Positions 7,826 through 17,170 of a DNA stretch of 64,000 nt are shown here, piece after piece. The notes beneath the pieces were generated by a model, which saw nothing but the letters and a program-made list of their open reading frames with translations, was not told where the DNA came from and did no database searches. The stretch's first letter is position 1, and the number at the start of each line of letters is the position of its first letter. The stretch is taken from contig NZ_AP022829.1 in the NCBI RefSeq assembly GCF_011405655.1, forward strand, positions 124,001-188,000. The letters run 5' to 3'. The stretch comes from Adlercreutzia hattorii (GTDB lineage Bacteria; Actinomycetota; Coriobacteriia; Coriobacteriales; Eggerthellaceae). The position numbers were made by a program, and so were the translations under genes.

Positions 7826-9400
7826 TTACAGGGCCTGGCGACCGTCGGCGGGCACGGCCTCGGGGGCCTCGTCCTCGATGCCGAGCACCTGCTTCTCGTA
7901 GTCGTCCACGTCGTCGGCCAAATGCAGGCGGCGGCGGACGACGATGGCGCCGTAGGCGGCGGTGATGAGGATGCCGAGCAGCATCACCCAGTGAACCCAG
8001 CAGTGCGGCTCGTCGAAGGCGCCCATGGGGGTCGCCTCGTCCTCGATCTCCTCGGTTTCGGCCAGCGGCGTGCCCTCAGCGGGCGCGGCGGCCTGCGGCG
8101 TGGCATCGTCCTCGATGGGCTCGGCGGCCGGAGCCGGCGTCGCAGCCGCAGGAGTGGCGGCCGGAGCCGGAGCGGCGGGAGCGGGAGCCGCCGGGGCAGC
8201 AGGCGCAGCCGGGGCCGGCGTCGCGGGCGTCACAGCAGCCGGGATCACCGGAGCCGTAGCGGCCAGGACGGTGAAGTTGCCGGGAACCACCGTCACCGAG
8301 TAGTTCGGGTTGGCCAGGTAGGTGGCACCGATCACGCCCGGGTAGAAGCCGACGCCCTCGGCCGCGTTGCTCCGGCCGAACGAGACGGCACCGAGATCTC
8401 CGGCGCGAACCAGGCCGGTCACCGTACCCGTGAAGATCGGGTCGGCGGCACCCGCAGTCTTGGTCGCGCTGTTCGCGACGATGACGGCAGGCCGCGGGTT
8501 GATGGTCACCGTCGCGCGGACGGCGCGGGTGGTCTCGTAGTTGGCGGCGTTCGCGCGCACCCACACCGAGTAAGTGCCCGCGTTGGTGAAGCTCGGGTTG
8601 GCGGCAGTCCAGTTAACGCCGTCGAGCGAGTACTCGAAGGTGGAGCCGGCCACCGCGGCGGTCGGGGAGACCGAGGTGGCCGCGCCGTCGTAGGTCTTGG
8701 TCAGGCCCGTGGCGTCCGACAGGTTGGAGACGGTAACCACGTTGGCCCCGGAGGCGACAATCTCGAAGATGTCGGTCACGTAGCTCACGCGGTAGTTACC
8801 CTGGATCTCGTCACCAGAAGGCGTGATCACATAGTCATCGACGTCCTCGCCAGGAGCGCGGGTGACATTGTAGGCAATGTCAAAGCCGTCGCTGGGCTTC
8901 TGGCTGACCGTGGCCGTGAGGGCCGGATCTGCCGTGCCGTAGGTCTTACCGGCGCCGTTGGCCGTCACGGTGACGGGGAAGTGCATGATCTGGTACTCCG
9001 CCCAGTCCTCGCCATCGTAGTTGCCCTTGCCGACGACCGTCACGCGGACGGTGCCGACGTTGGTCGTGTCGGAGGACCAGCGTAATTCGTAATCCTTGCC
9101 TTCGACGAGCTTCTTATCGCCGTCCTTCACGACGATCTTCTCGTGCTGCGGCTGCGAAGAGCCGTTGTATGTAACATTCTCGAGGCCTTGGAGGGTCAGC
9201 TTGTGTTCAACTGCGTCCGGATCCTCCGGGGTCGGAGTCGGCGTCGGGTCGATCTTCTTTGCGGTCACGGTCAGCACCCCGATGCCGTCAAGCGAGGTAT
9301 CGTGGATGTAATTGCGCTCATCGGTGCCGCTAGCCCAATTGACATCGCCAGCCGAGTTCGGCACTTCGCCCTTGTCGGTGATCTCTCCAGTTCCCTCGAC
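7826..9400 (-). pseudogene. C-terminal part of a giant adhesin, cut off by an in-frame TAA
   Basis: This 525-codon stretch is in the same frame as the upstream 1475-codon stretch, separated only by one TAA (9401-9403): ...LVAKDTA-stop-VEGTGEITDKGEVPN.... It holds MBG-like immunoglobulin-fold repeats (VTYNGSSQP, GKTYGTADPALTATV, KTYDGAATSV, repeated NYxVTxxxGxFxI ends). An Ala/Pro linker follows, then EEIEDEATPMGAFDEPH, a membrane helix, VVRRRLHLADD, EKQVLG and the ending GRQAL. The helix-plus-tail module matches the protein at 1747. If translated alone from the ATG at 9364 it would lack a signal peptide, so I treat it as the detached anchor end of one gene. Confidence 0.7.
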
Positions 9401-12400
9401 TTACGCCGTGTCCTTAGCAACCAGGCCTGCAACCTCAGCATTTTTGTTTGTCAGAGGAGTGCCGTCGTATTCCTTGCTGTCGGAGGCTGTATTAATACCG
9501 TACGCCTTAGCAGTGATGGTCAGCTTCTGGGTGCCGGTGACGTAGCCCTCGTAGGAGGACTCGACGGAGGCGCGCACGTTGACGGTCACGGAGTCGGCCA
9601 CGGCGGTCGCGGTGATCGAGGCCGGGTCGGTGGTCCAGTCGGTCCCGTTGACGCTGTACTCGACCTTCACGGCCTTGCCGTTGGCGTCGGCGGCGGTGGC
9701 CACGCCGGCGGCGTGGGCGGCGCCGTCGTAGGTCTCAACGACGTCGACGGGGGTGAGGGTGACGTACTGGGCGATCTCGGACTTGGTGATGTCCAGGGAG
9801 CCCGGGGTCTTGGTCTTCAGCGTGTAGTTGGCGGTCACGTCGTCGGCGCCGGCCATGACCTTGAAGTCGTCGCCGAACGCGCCGTCGTAGTGGCCCACCT
9901 CGGTGCCCGAGAGCTCGTAGCCGATGGTGGCCGTCTGGCCGGCGACCACGTTGTCGAAGGCGTACTCGCCGTCCTTGGTGTAGGGCTTGCCGGTGTAGGG
10001 CTGCTCGGAGGGCCAGCCCTCGCCCGTGACGGTCACCTCGCGCTGGCCGATTTTAGCAAGACCGTTCTTAATCTCAGTGATGTTGTACAGACGTGTTACA
10101 TCTACACCAGACCAATAAATCTTCACATCGGATTTATCAAGCGTGGTCAGTTTTTCACCAGCATTGATCATCTCACTGGAGCCATCAGACAGCTTGATTG
10201 CATCAGAGCTTATGACCACCTTATGACCTGGTAGCAAATTCGTAGCGGTCGCATCAGTCCACCCGCCAGCAACCATAATATTGGTGCCATCATAGGTCAT
10301 AGTCTTTGAGGGTGCCGTTACAACGACATCAATCTGCCACAACGCCTCTATCGTCAGATCGCCAATGGTTCCCTTGGCAAGTGTGATGGTCTGCCCCAGC
10401 AACTCCGGAGGCAAAAGATCAGTCGATGGATCTTTGCTAATTATCTGCTCAACCTTGGTATCAACTCCGTCGACCTTCCAGCCAACAAATCTGTGACCTT
10501 CCCACGTAGGCTGCTTGCTGATACTGATCTCTAGATCGTTCTTTGTATAGAAGTCGTTTTCCCAAGTTTCGCCATTGCCCAGCACATAAGTAATAGTGTA
10601 GGGCTGGTAGTCGAGATCGAAAGTTACCACTTTGCCGAGGCCCATGTCGGAGACGACCTGGGTGGTGCCGTTCTTGAACATGTAGCCGTTGTCGGAGGCC
10701 CAAGTGGCGGCCTCCTGGGAGATGCCAACAACCTGCATCCGAGCTGCCGCGGGAACGTCCTTCTGGGTGAGTTCGTTAACGATGGAGCCATCGGGGAGCT
10801 TGTACTCGACCGTGTACTTGATGTCGTCGAGCTTCGCGTACTCGAAGACCATCGTGTTCTCGCCGCGGACGAGCGTCGTAGTTTGGGTAGCCGGAGTCGG
10901 CAGGTAGTCCTTGTATTCACCGAGCGCATCCTCGGAAAGAGCGCTTGCCGTAACCGTGGATCCAACCATACCGGTGTGCTTCTCAGTAGCGATAACCTCG
11001 CCGCCGACCTTATGGATCACGGTGTACTCAACTGTGGAGCTCGCCATCCAGGAGGCATAGAGCGTGGTGTCCTCGGTGATGGGCTTGCGAGGATCGAACG
11101 GCGCTTCGGTGATGGGGCTGGTGACCCAGCCGGTGAAGATATAGCCGGGTTTCTCGGGAGTGGGAAGCTGAGAGCCGATAATCTCGCCGTACTCCACGTC
11201 CTCGGGCATCTGCGCATCGTCAGTGAAGGTACCGCCCTGACCGTCGAGCGTGATCTTATACGTCGGCATGTTCCAGTCCGCGTACAGCGCCAGACCCATG
11301 GGCATCGCAGTGCCAGTGAATGGCGTCGTGTGCTCGGGATCGATGAACCAGCCGGCGAACGTCGCGCCGTCGACCGGGGCCTCCGGCTCAGTGAGATACG
11401 AAGTGATGTCAGCACCTAGTTTCACGGAGTTGGTGGAGAGTTTCACGCCCTCGTAGCCGTATAGATCGAGGCTATAGCTCGCGGCGTTATAGTAGAAATC
11501 GCCAGTTGTGCCATTGCTGGTAGTGTATTCGCCGAAATTAACGCCCCGTGACCTACCATCGATATAGGCGTCGTGTCTCATATATCCAGTATGATCCGGG
11601 AAATCGGCGCTATTCAGGTAATTGAATTTCACATTAATAGTTTTGTACAGACCATAAGTACGACCGTCGTACATGGTAGTGGTATCCGAAGCATAATTCT
11701 CGAGCCAATAGCTAAGCGTCTGACTTTTTTTCGAGCTGTACTCAAACTCGTAGACTGTAGCATTCCTACCGGGCATGACATCGATTGCGGCGACTTTCGT
11801 GCTCTGATCGTTTTCAAGAGACCACGCGATGTCGTTTCCAGTTGGCTCGTTGAAAGCTTTGTTGAAGGCATCAGTAATGTGAGCCCCATATTTAGCTGTC
11901 AAGGTCAGCTTTTTCCCACCGTGTTTTTCTTCGGACGTAAGAGTATAAGTGTTGCGCTTGTACTTGACCGTGACGACGGTGGAGCCGTCGGCCTTGACGG
12001 TCGCGGAGGTCGATTCGGCGAAGGTGAAGTGCGCGGTATCGAGACCGGAGGGCTTGGCGGAGTTCGCGTTCGCGGTCACAGTAGTACCGACCTCGGCGAG
12101 CTGGTTGCCAATGCTGCCGAAGTATGAGCAGTTGCCGTCGTCAGCATTCTCGGTCAGGTAGACAATGGTGTAGAGCGCCTGACCGGCCGTCCACTTCGCG
12201 TAGAGGGTGCGGTCGCCGGTGAGCACGTAGGTGTTCTGCGCCGGGGTGGTCAGGGCCTCGTCCTCGTACCAGCCCTCGAACGTGTAGCCCTGCTTCTGCG
12301 GGGTCGGCGTCCAAGACTCGAGGGTCACCTCGTAGCACTCGCCGTCGGTGTGCTGGTGCGCCTCGAGTCCGCAGGTGTAGCCGTAGCAGCTGTCGCCATG

Positions 12401-13828
12401 GGTGTGGGCAGTTTTCCCACAGCTCGGATTCCGGCTCCAGCTGCTTCCGTAACAGCCGCCCTTGTACTCCATATGACCACCCAAGAGCGGAATACCTTTC
12501 CATTGCGACTCCGTATAGCTATGGGTATGCTCCTCAATCTTGCACGTCAGCCCCCAGCAGTCGCCGTCGTGTGAATGGACGGTCTTGCCGCAGGTGAGAA
12601 CCTTGCTGTAGGGGATATAGGTGATGGCGTCAACCGTCTGCCCGTGGACTCCAAGCACCGGAGGGACGTAGGAGCCGCCGTTGGACTCGTAGCTCAGCTT
12701 GTAGCTGTTGGGCGCGTAGTAGATGTTCACCACGGCGTCGTTCTCGGCCGTCACGATCGTCTGCGCGACGCCCTCGCACGTGTAGCCCTCATAGGTATTG
12801 GCCACGGCCTCCGTCGAAGTGCCGACGATGCCCTCCCGCTGCACGGATTCCGCAAGCGTCTCCTCGCCCTCGTTGGCGCCTCGCTTGTAGTGGTTGACCG
12901 TGTAGGTCGCCTTCTCGCCCCGCAGGGTCACCACGATGGTCACCGGCTCGTCGTCTTGGAAGCTGAAGGAGACAAGCCCCGTTTCGTCGATGGTGGCCAT
13001 CTCTGCGTCGCAGCTTGCGGTGAAACCGTTCAGATCGAGCTTGTAGGTGCCGGCGTAAGCACCGTCCTTCTTCTCGACCGCTATCGGAATGACGTCGCGC
13101 ACCGCGCCCGTCTCGTATACGACGCGGAGGGTGACGGTCTTCTGCTCGACCGTGGGAGCCTTGATCTCGGCCTTCTTGCCAACCAGAACGTAGACGTTGC
13201 CAGACTCGGTCGGAGCAGCATCGGAGAAAGCAGCTGTGCCGTTATCCCGAATCTCGGCAACCTCGACAGCACGGGCTCCATTCGCGACCTTCATGACGGT
13301 AATCTCATCGCCGTCGACTCCGGCGTTGCGGAACGACACCTTCACCTTCTTGGCGGGAGACACCTCGTCACCCGCAGCGTTGAAGAGAGTGATGCTGTAG
13401 GCAGATTGCTCCTCGACCTTCTTGCCCTCATCAGCCACGACCTCCTCGACTGTCTTCTCGACAGCGCGCGATGACACCGTCTCCACCTTCATGGAGCTGT
13501 TGGCCGGGAGCGCTCCCTCGGGAGCCTCCATGACGACAGTCACTCCATCGCCCGCCTCGGCGGTCAGGCGCTGGGCCGGATAGCTCTCCTCGGGCTCCTC
13601 CGCCACGGCAGGGGCCTCGGGCTCGGCGGCGGGCTCGGCCTCGTTCACCTCCTCCGCGGGCTCCTCAGATTCCGGGCCGTTGGCCTCGTCCTCGGGCTGC
13701 GCCTGGGCCTCGGGCTCTCCGACAGGCTCGGCGAACTCGGTCGCCTCCCCGTTGTCACCCTCGGCGTTGGCGTAGTCCGTGAACATGGTCACGTTCAGGA
13801 ACGAGAACACCAGCAGCACCGACAGCAA
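9401..13828 (-). pseudogene. N-terminal part of a giant InlB-repeat/MBG adhesin, start lost, stops early
   Basis: The 1475-codon frame begins at a TTG inside what should be the signal-peptide core (LLSVLLVFSFLNVTMFTDYA, then NAEGDNG). An in-frame TGA lies two codons upstream (WSEL-stop-I-LLSV), so the proper start and basic N-region are out of frame. After an acidic Glu/Pro/Ala-rich stalk come a ZU5-like region, a MucBP-like repeat, several Listeria-Bacteroides repeats (FEGWYEDEALT, LYAKW, FAGWFIDPEHTTPF, FTGWVTS), a Cys/His-rich insert and MBG repeats. Without the anchor part (7826-9400) the product would be released. Lower-GC patches (about 10050-10620, 11400-11980) suggest domain exchange. 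Confidence 0.7.
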
Positions 13829-13992
13829 GATTCAAAGCTCTGACCAGGGGTTTCTCGGAACTTTCTTACGAAGTGTCCAAAACAAGTTGGTAGGCAAATG
13901 ACAGGGTAAAGAACGACGAAAATGCTTTCTAAACGCTCTAAACCCTATTCGAGCGGTACATTTTCAGGGGTGAGCGGCGAAAGAGAAAAGCC

Positions 13993-15402
13993 TCACACTA
14001 CTCCGCTGGAGTTCTCTCTTGTGGGCGCGGATAGGGACGGAAGCGTTATGCTGAACGAGTTCTCCTCATCGGAGCGCTTTCTCAGGCCGAGAGCCTCGGG
14101 CAGGCACGCCGTCACGTACCAGGGGAGGTAGACAACACGATCGCGCTGCTCCACATTGAGGCGCGAAAGCACGTAGCCCTTTTCAATCCCGTATTCCGGA
14201 GTGGCGAGCAGCTTGTTCAAAGCTTCATGGGCGCGGGGCGTGCGGCCCGACTTGATCTCAAGTGGAACTACGTCTCCCCGGGCATTTTCAACCAGGAAAT
14301 CAACCTCTCCCCTCTTGCGGTTCATGTAGTAGAACAGATCACACCCGCAAGCAGTAAGCGCCTGGGCGAACACGTTCTCGAACATGAATCCGAGATTGAG
14401 CGTGCGATCATCGCTGTACAAACCGCGCGCCACCGAAATGTCGTAGCGACTCGCCAGCATCCCCGTGTCCGACTCATACAGCTTGAAGTTCCCCGCGTCT
14501 TCCGTGGCCTTGAGAGGCCTCTTCGGATCGCGTACCACGTTGCATTTCAGGCCGACATGGGCCGAAACTAGCCAGTTGAAATCGAAGCTGAACTTGCTGT
14601 AGCGCGCATCCCTTCCTAGGGAGTTCAGTTGGAACCGCTGCGAGCGCGCGTCCAGCTGAAGGGGAAGCTGTTCGAAGATCGCCCTCACGGTTGGAGCCGC
14701 AGTGCCGGCGTATTTCGTGATGTCGTGAACATACGAAACCACCAGCTCAGCCTGAACCTCTCGCACCGGTCCCATATTGCCGGCGTTGTCGAGAAAGGCT
14801 TGCACTGCTGCAGGCATTCCCCCTACTACCATGTAGCTGCGGAAATAGCCGAGCAGGGCTTCGTGCAGGTAGCCAGGCACCGCCTGAAGGGACGTGCAGC
14901 AGTCCCGGACGACGGAAAGAGCCTCGTTCTGGACACCCATCGCCCAGCAGAACTCTTCGAAGTCCATAGGGAACATGGTGACCTCGGTCACAAAGCCCAC
15001 AGGATAGGAGCGCACGTGCTTCAGCTCGGTTCCCAACATCGAACCCGAGAACGCATAAGAGAATCGGCCGTCCTGAACAAGACCCTTCACCATGGTCATG
15101 AGGTCGGGAAGCTCCTGGATCTCGTCGATGAAGATCAGCGTCTCGCCAGGAACGAGGGGCTGATCAGCCATGAGAGAGAGGCGTGTTATGAGATCCGCTA
15201 CATTGGAGGCCTCAGCCAGCGAGCGCTTCGCCGCCTTATCGAGATAGAGATTGACCGTCAGAAGGCGCTGATACTTCTCGCGACCCAAGTACTCTACCAG
15301 ATAGCTTTTACCGATCTGGCGCGCACCTGTCACGAGAAGTGCTGTCTGACCACGTCGGGTCGCCCAACGCTGTAGAGAATCGTAGACCTTCCTGCGAAAC
15401 AA
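13993..15402 (-). CDS. AAA ATPase with DUF4143 domain (copy 1)
   Basis: A 469-residue protein of the AAA_14-DUF4143 type. The Walker A is GARQIGKS (residues 26-33), Walker B is LIFIDEIQELP (about 89-99), and a FSGSMLG sensor strand follows. The DUF4143 half contains GGMPAAVQAF and, near the C-terminus, the nuclease-like strand FYYMNRKRGEVDFLVEN...VPLEIKSG. These ATPases are common in gut bacteria and their role is unproven. The start is a TTG at 15402, with AAAGGAG about 7 nt before it. The region upstream (15449-15530) carries spaced A-tract repeats like those before copy 2. Confidence 0.8.
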   Translation of the reverse strand: MFRRKVYDSLQRWATRRGQTALLVTGARQIGKSYLVEYLGREKYQRLLTVNLYLDKAAKRSLAEASNVADLITRLSLMADQPLVPGETLIFIDEIQELPDLMTMVKGLVQDGRFSYAFSGSMLGTELKHVRSYPVGFVTEVTMFPMDFEEFCWAMGVQNEALSVVRDCCTSLQAVPGYLHEALLGYFRSYMVVGGMPAAVQAFLDNAGNMGPVREVQAELVVSYVHDITKYAGTAAPTVRAIFEQLPLQLDARSQRFQLNSLGRDARYSKFSFDFNWLVSAHVGLKCNVVRDPKRPLKATEDAGNFKLYESDTGMLASRYDISVARGLYSDDRTLNLGFMFENVFAQALTACGCDLFYYMNRKRGEVDFLVENARGDVVPLEIKSGRTPRAHEALNKLLATPEYGIEKGYVLSRLNVEQRDRVVYLPWYVTACLPEALGLRKRSDEENSFSITLPSLSAPTRENSSGVV

Positions 15403-15448
15403 GGAGGACTCCTTTCGCTGCTATCGTTTTGTCTATTCTAGCTGGGCT

Positions 15449-15530
15449 TTTTCAATAATGCAATTCTTTATTTGGTCGATTTTTACGATAATGTAACTCT
15501 TCATTTTGCAGAAATTGACGATTTTGCCGC
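15449..15530. repeat. A-tract iterons upstream of DUF4143 ATPase copy 1
   Basis: Read on the minus strand, two related units, CAAAATGAAGAGTTACATTA and CAAATAAAGAATTGCATTAT, are preceded by a third partial one (GGCAAAATCGTCAATTTCT). The A-tracts recur at spacings of about 11 and 22-23 bp. This is a looser version of the perfect array at 18528-18619, and it also lies just upstream of a DUF4143 ATPase. Confidence 0.55.
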
Positions 15531-15567
15531 TTTTCATGGCTTCGGGCTTACCAGTTCTTTGTACTAG

Positions 15568-16790
15568 TCAAGCTTCGTAGACACTTTTTCCATCTTCCCC
15601 GTGGCAATGGTGGACACCAGAGCTGGAATCCGCATCGCGTTCGTAGACACTGGAGCTGTTTTTCTTTAGAGGGACGTAGACACCGGCATCGAAGCAGAGG
15701 AGCTCGCTTGTGCCGATCGCGTTGCTTTCGGCATCGGCCTCGGCCCTTGCGAGCTTCTCGCGCACGAACTTCGGCGTCGGGTCGATCACGCGACCCGCGA
15801 ACGTGTCGCGCCTCTCCACCTCCCCCGCCATGAAGGCGTCGTAGAAGTCGTTCGGCGTCATGTACCCGAGAGACCAGCAAGGTCGCTTCGCGTTGTACCA
15901 CTCGATGTAGTCGTCGACCACCTGCTCCACCTCCCAATCCCGCTTGTCGTAGAGCCCGAAGTCCGTGAAGAGCTCCTCCTTGATCCAGCCGTTCAAAGAC
16001 TCGTTCACGGGGTTGTCCGTGGGCTTGCCCGCGCGCGAGCACGAGCGGACGATGCTGCTCTCGCGGATGATCTCGTTGTAGGCCTTGGATGTGTAGACGC
16101 TCCCCTGGTCGGTGTGCAGCACGCAGATGTCGCCCGATCCCGCCTCCAGCCTCCCCACGGCCTCCGCCCTGGATCTCTCGATCTCCTCCCTCGCCTGCTC
16201 GAGGCCGTCGTGGTAGATGCCCGGCCAGCCGCGTCTTTTCGTGAGGCCGCGCCCTATGATCTGCTTCGTGAACACGTCGAAGTAAAGAGCGAGCTCCCAG
16301 TACCTGCTCCGCGTCCAGAACGCCGTCATGTCGGAGACTATCACCTGGCGCGGGCGATCGACCGTCTCCCACGTGGAGAAGATGAGGTTGGGGTAAGGAT
16401 CGCGCGCCTTGCGCTCGCGATCCTTCTTCTGATGCTTGGTCTCGGCGCGTATGCCCAGGTAGAGAAAGCATCTCCTGACGTATTCCGCGGACACCGTTAT
16501 GCCATCGCTCCTCTTGAGGTAGGCGTGCACCCACCGGTACCCGTGCGAGGGGTGGGCGTCGTGGCAGCCTTGCACCAGCCGCAGCACCTTCGCGCGGTCT
16601 TTCGGCGGATCCCCGCCCCTCTTCCTCCACTTGTAGAAGCCGGAGCGGCTCACGCCGCACAGGCTGCAGAGCCCGGTTACAGGGAACTCCTTCGAGAGCG
16701 CCTCGATGATCGCGCACTCTTCTCGGATACAGGCACGAACTCTCCCGGCGTCCCATCTTCTCTCGGGATCCGGATGTAGCCTTTTTTTAG
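15568..16790 (-). CDS. IS3-family transposase OrfB (rve DDE integrase), made by -1 frameshift
   Basis: The catalytic domain carries the DDE triad in order: VSDMTAFW, LHTDQGSVYTS and NPVNESLNGWIKEE. An N-terminal helix-turn-helix segment precedes it (VTGLCSLCGVSRSGFYKWRK, HTH_21). No strong start codon opens the frame; it would be reached from orfA by slipping at the AAAAAAAG run (16782-16788 on the plus strand is T7), joining ERLKK to RLHPDPERRW. The C-terminal extension past the usual IS3 end contains two SVYE repeats encoded by the terminal GTAGACAC motifs. It looks functional: all catalytic residues are present. Confidence 0.8.
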
Positions 16791-17057
16791 TCGCTCCAGC
16801 TCGATTCTGGTCTTGATGAGCTCGCGGCGCAGGGTCTCCTCCGTCTCGTCCACGCCCTCGGGAAGCAGGCTCGGCGTCTTCTTCGAGCGATACAGCCCGG
16901 AGAGCCCCTCGGCGCCGTACTTCTTGAGCCAGGTCTTGAACGCCGCCTCGCTCACGTTGTTGGCGCGGCAGAAGTCGGAGAGCTTGATGTCGGGATTGCT
17001 CCTGTAGAGCCTTATCAGGAGCTCCTTCTCCAGAGGGTTGAGTATATTGTTGGACAT
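16677..17057 (-). CDS. IS3-family transposase OrfA (HTH)
   Basis: 127 residues starting MSNNILNPLEKELLIRLY. The start at 17057 is chosen because the family-like sequence begins there. It contains a helix-turn-helix (LSDFCRANNVSEAAFKTWLK) and a C-terminal leucine-zipper-like helix (ETLRRELIKTRIELERLKK) that ends at the slippery A7G site. The zero-frame product continues for a short basic tail and stops at 16677. OrfA normally binds the IS ends and, as the OrfAB fusion, supplies DNA recognition to the transposase. Confidence 0.8.
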   Translation of the reverse strand: MSNNILNPLEKELLIRLYRSNPDIKLSDFCRANNVSEAAFKTWLKKYGAEGLSGLYRSKKTPSLLPEGVDETEETLRRELIKTRIELERLKKGYIRIPREDGTPGEFVPVSEKSARSSRRSRRSSL

Positions 17058-17170
17058 GGCAGGCTCCCATCGTTCGGAAAGAGGCGATGGCGACTCCATT
17101 ATCGCCATCGCCGACAGACTTTTGAAGATGGAATTCCGGAATTCACTGTCTACTTAGACATTAGCAGCAC

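Larger units (their letters stand above)
15568..17160 (-). mobile_element. IS3-family insertion sequence, apparently intact
   Basis: Two overlapping minus-strand frames (orfA 16677-17057, orfB to 15568) are joined by an A7G slippery site. The ends are only approximate. A GTAGACA motif with TTCCATCTTC close by occurs near both ends in inverted orientation (15573-15595 and about 17125-17157, the latter interrupted by the palindrome GAATTCCGGAATTC). GTAGACAC is repeated at about 15573, 15640 and 15677, suggesting transposase-binding repeats at the orfB end. I could not define a target duplication. Confidence 0.75.

Noticed and set aside
7232-10234. Plus-strand frames of 617 and 363 codons opposite the adhesin
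   Set aside because: Same shadow effect; Arg/Gly/His-rich with no domain pattern, and they cross the operon terminator.
15548-16756. Alternative 402-codon minus-strand frame across the IS3 orfB
   Set aside because: Arg/Gly-rich out-of-frame reading of the transposase; all DDE motifs lie in the other frame.
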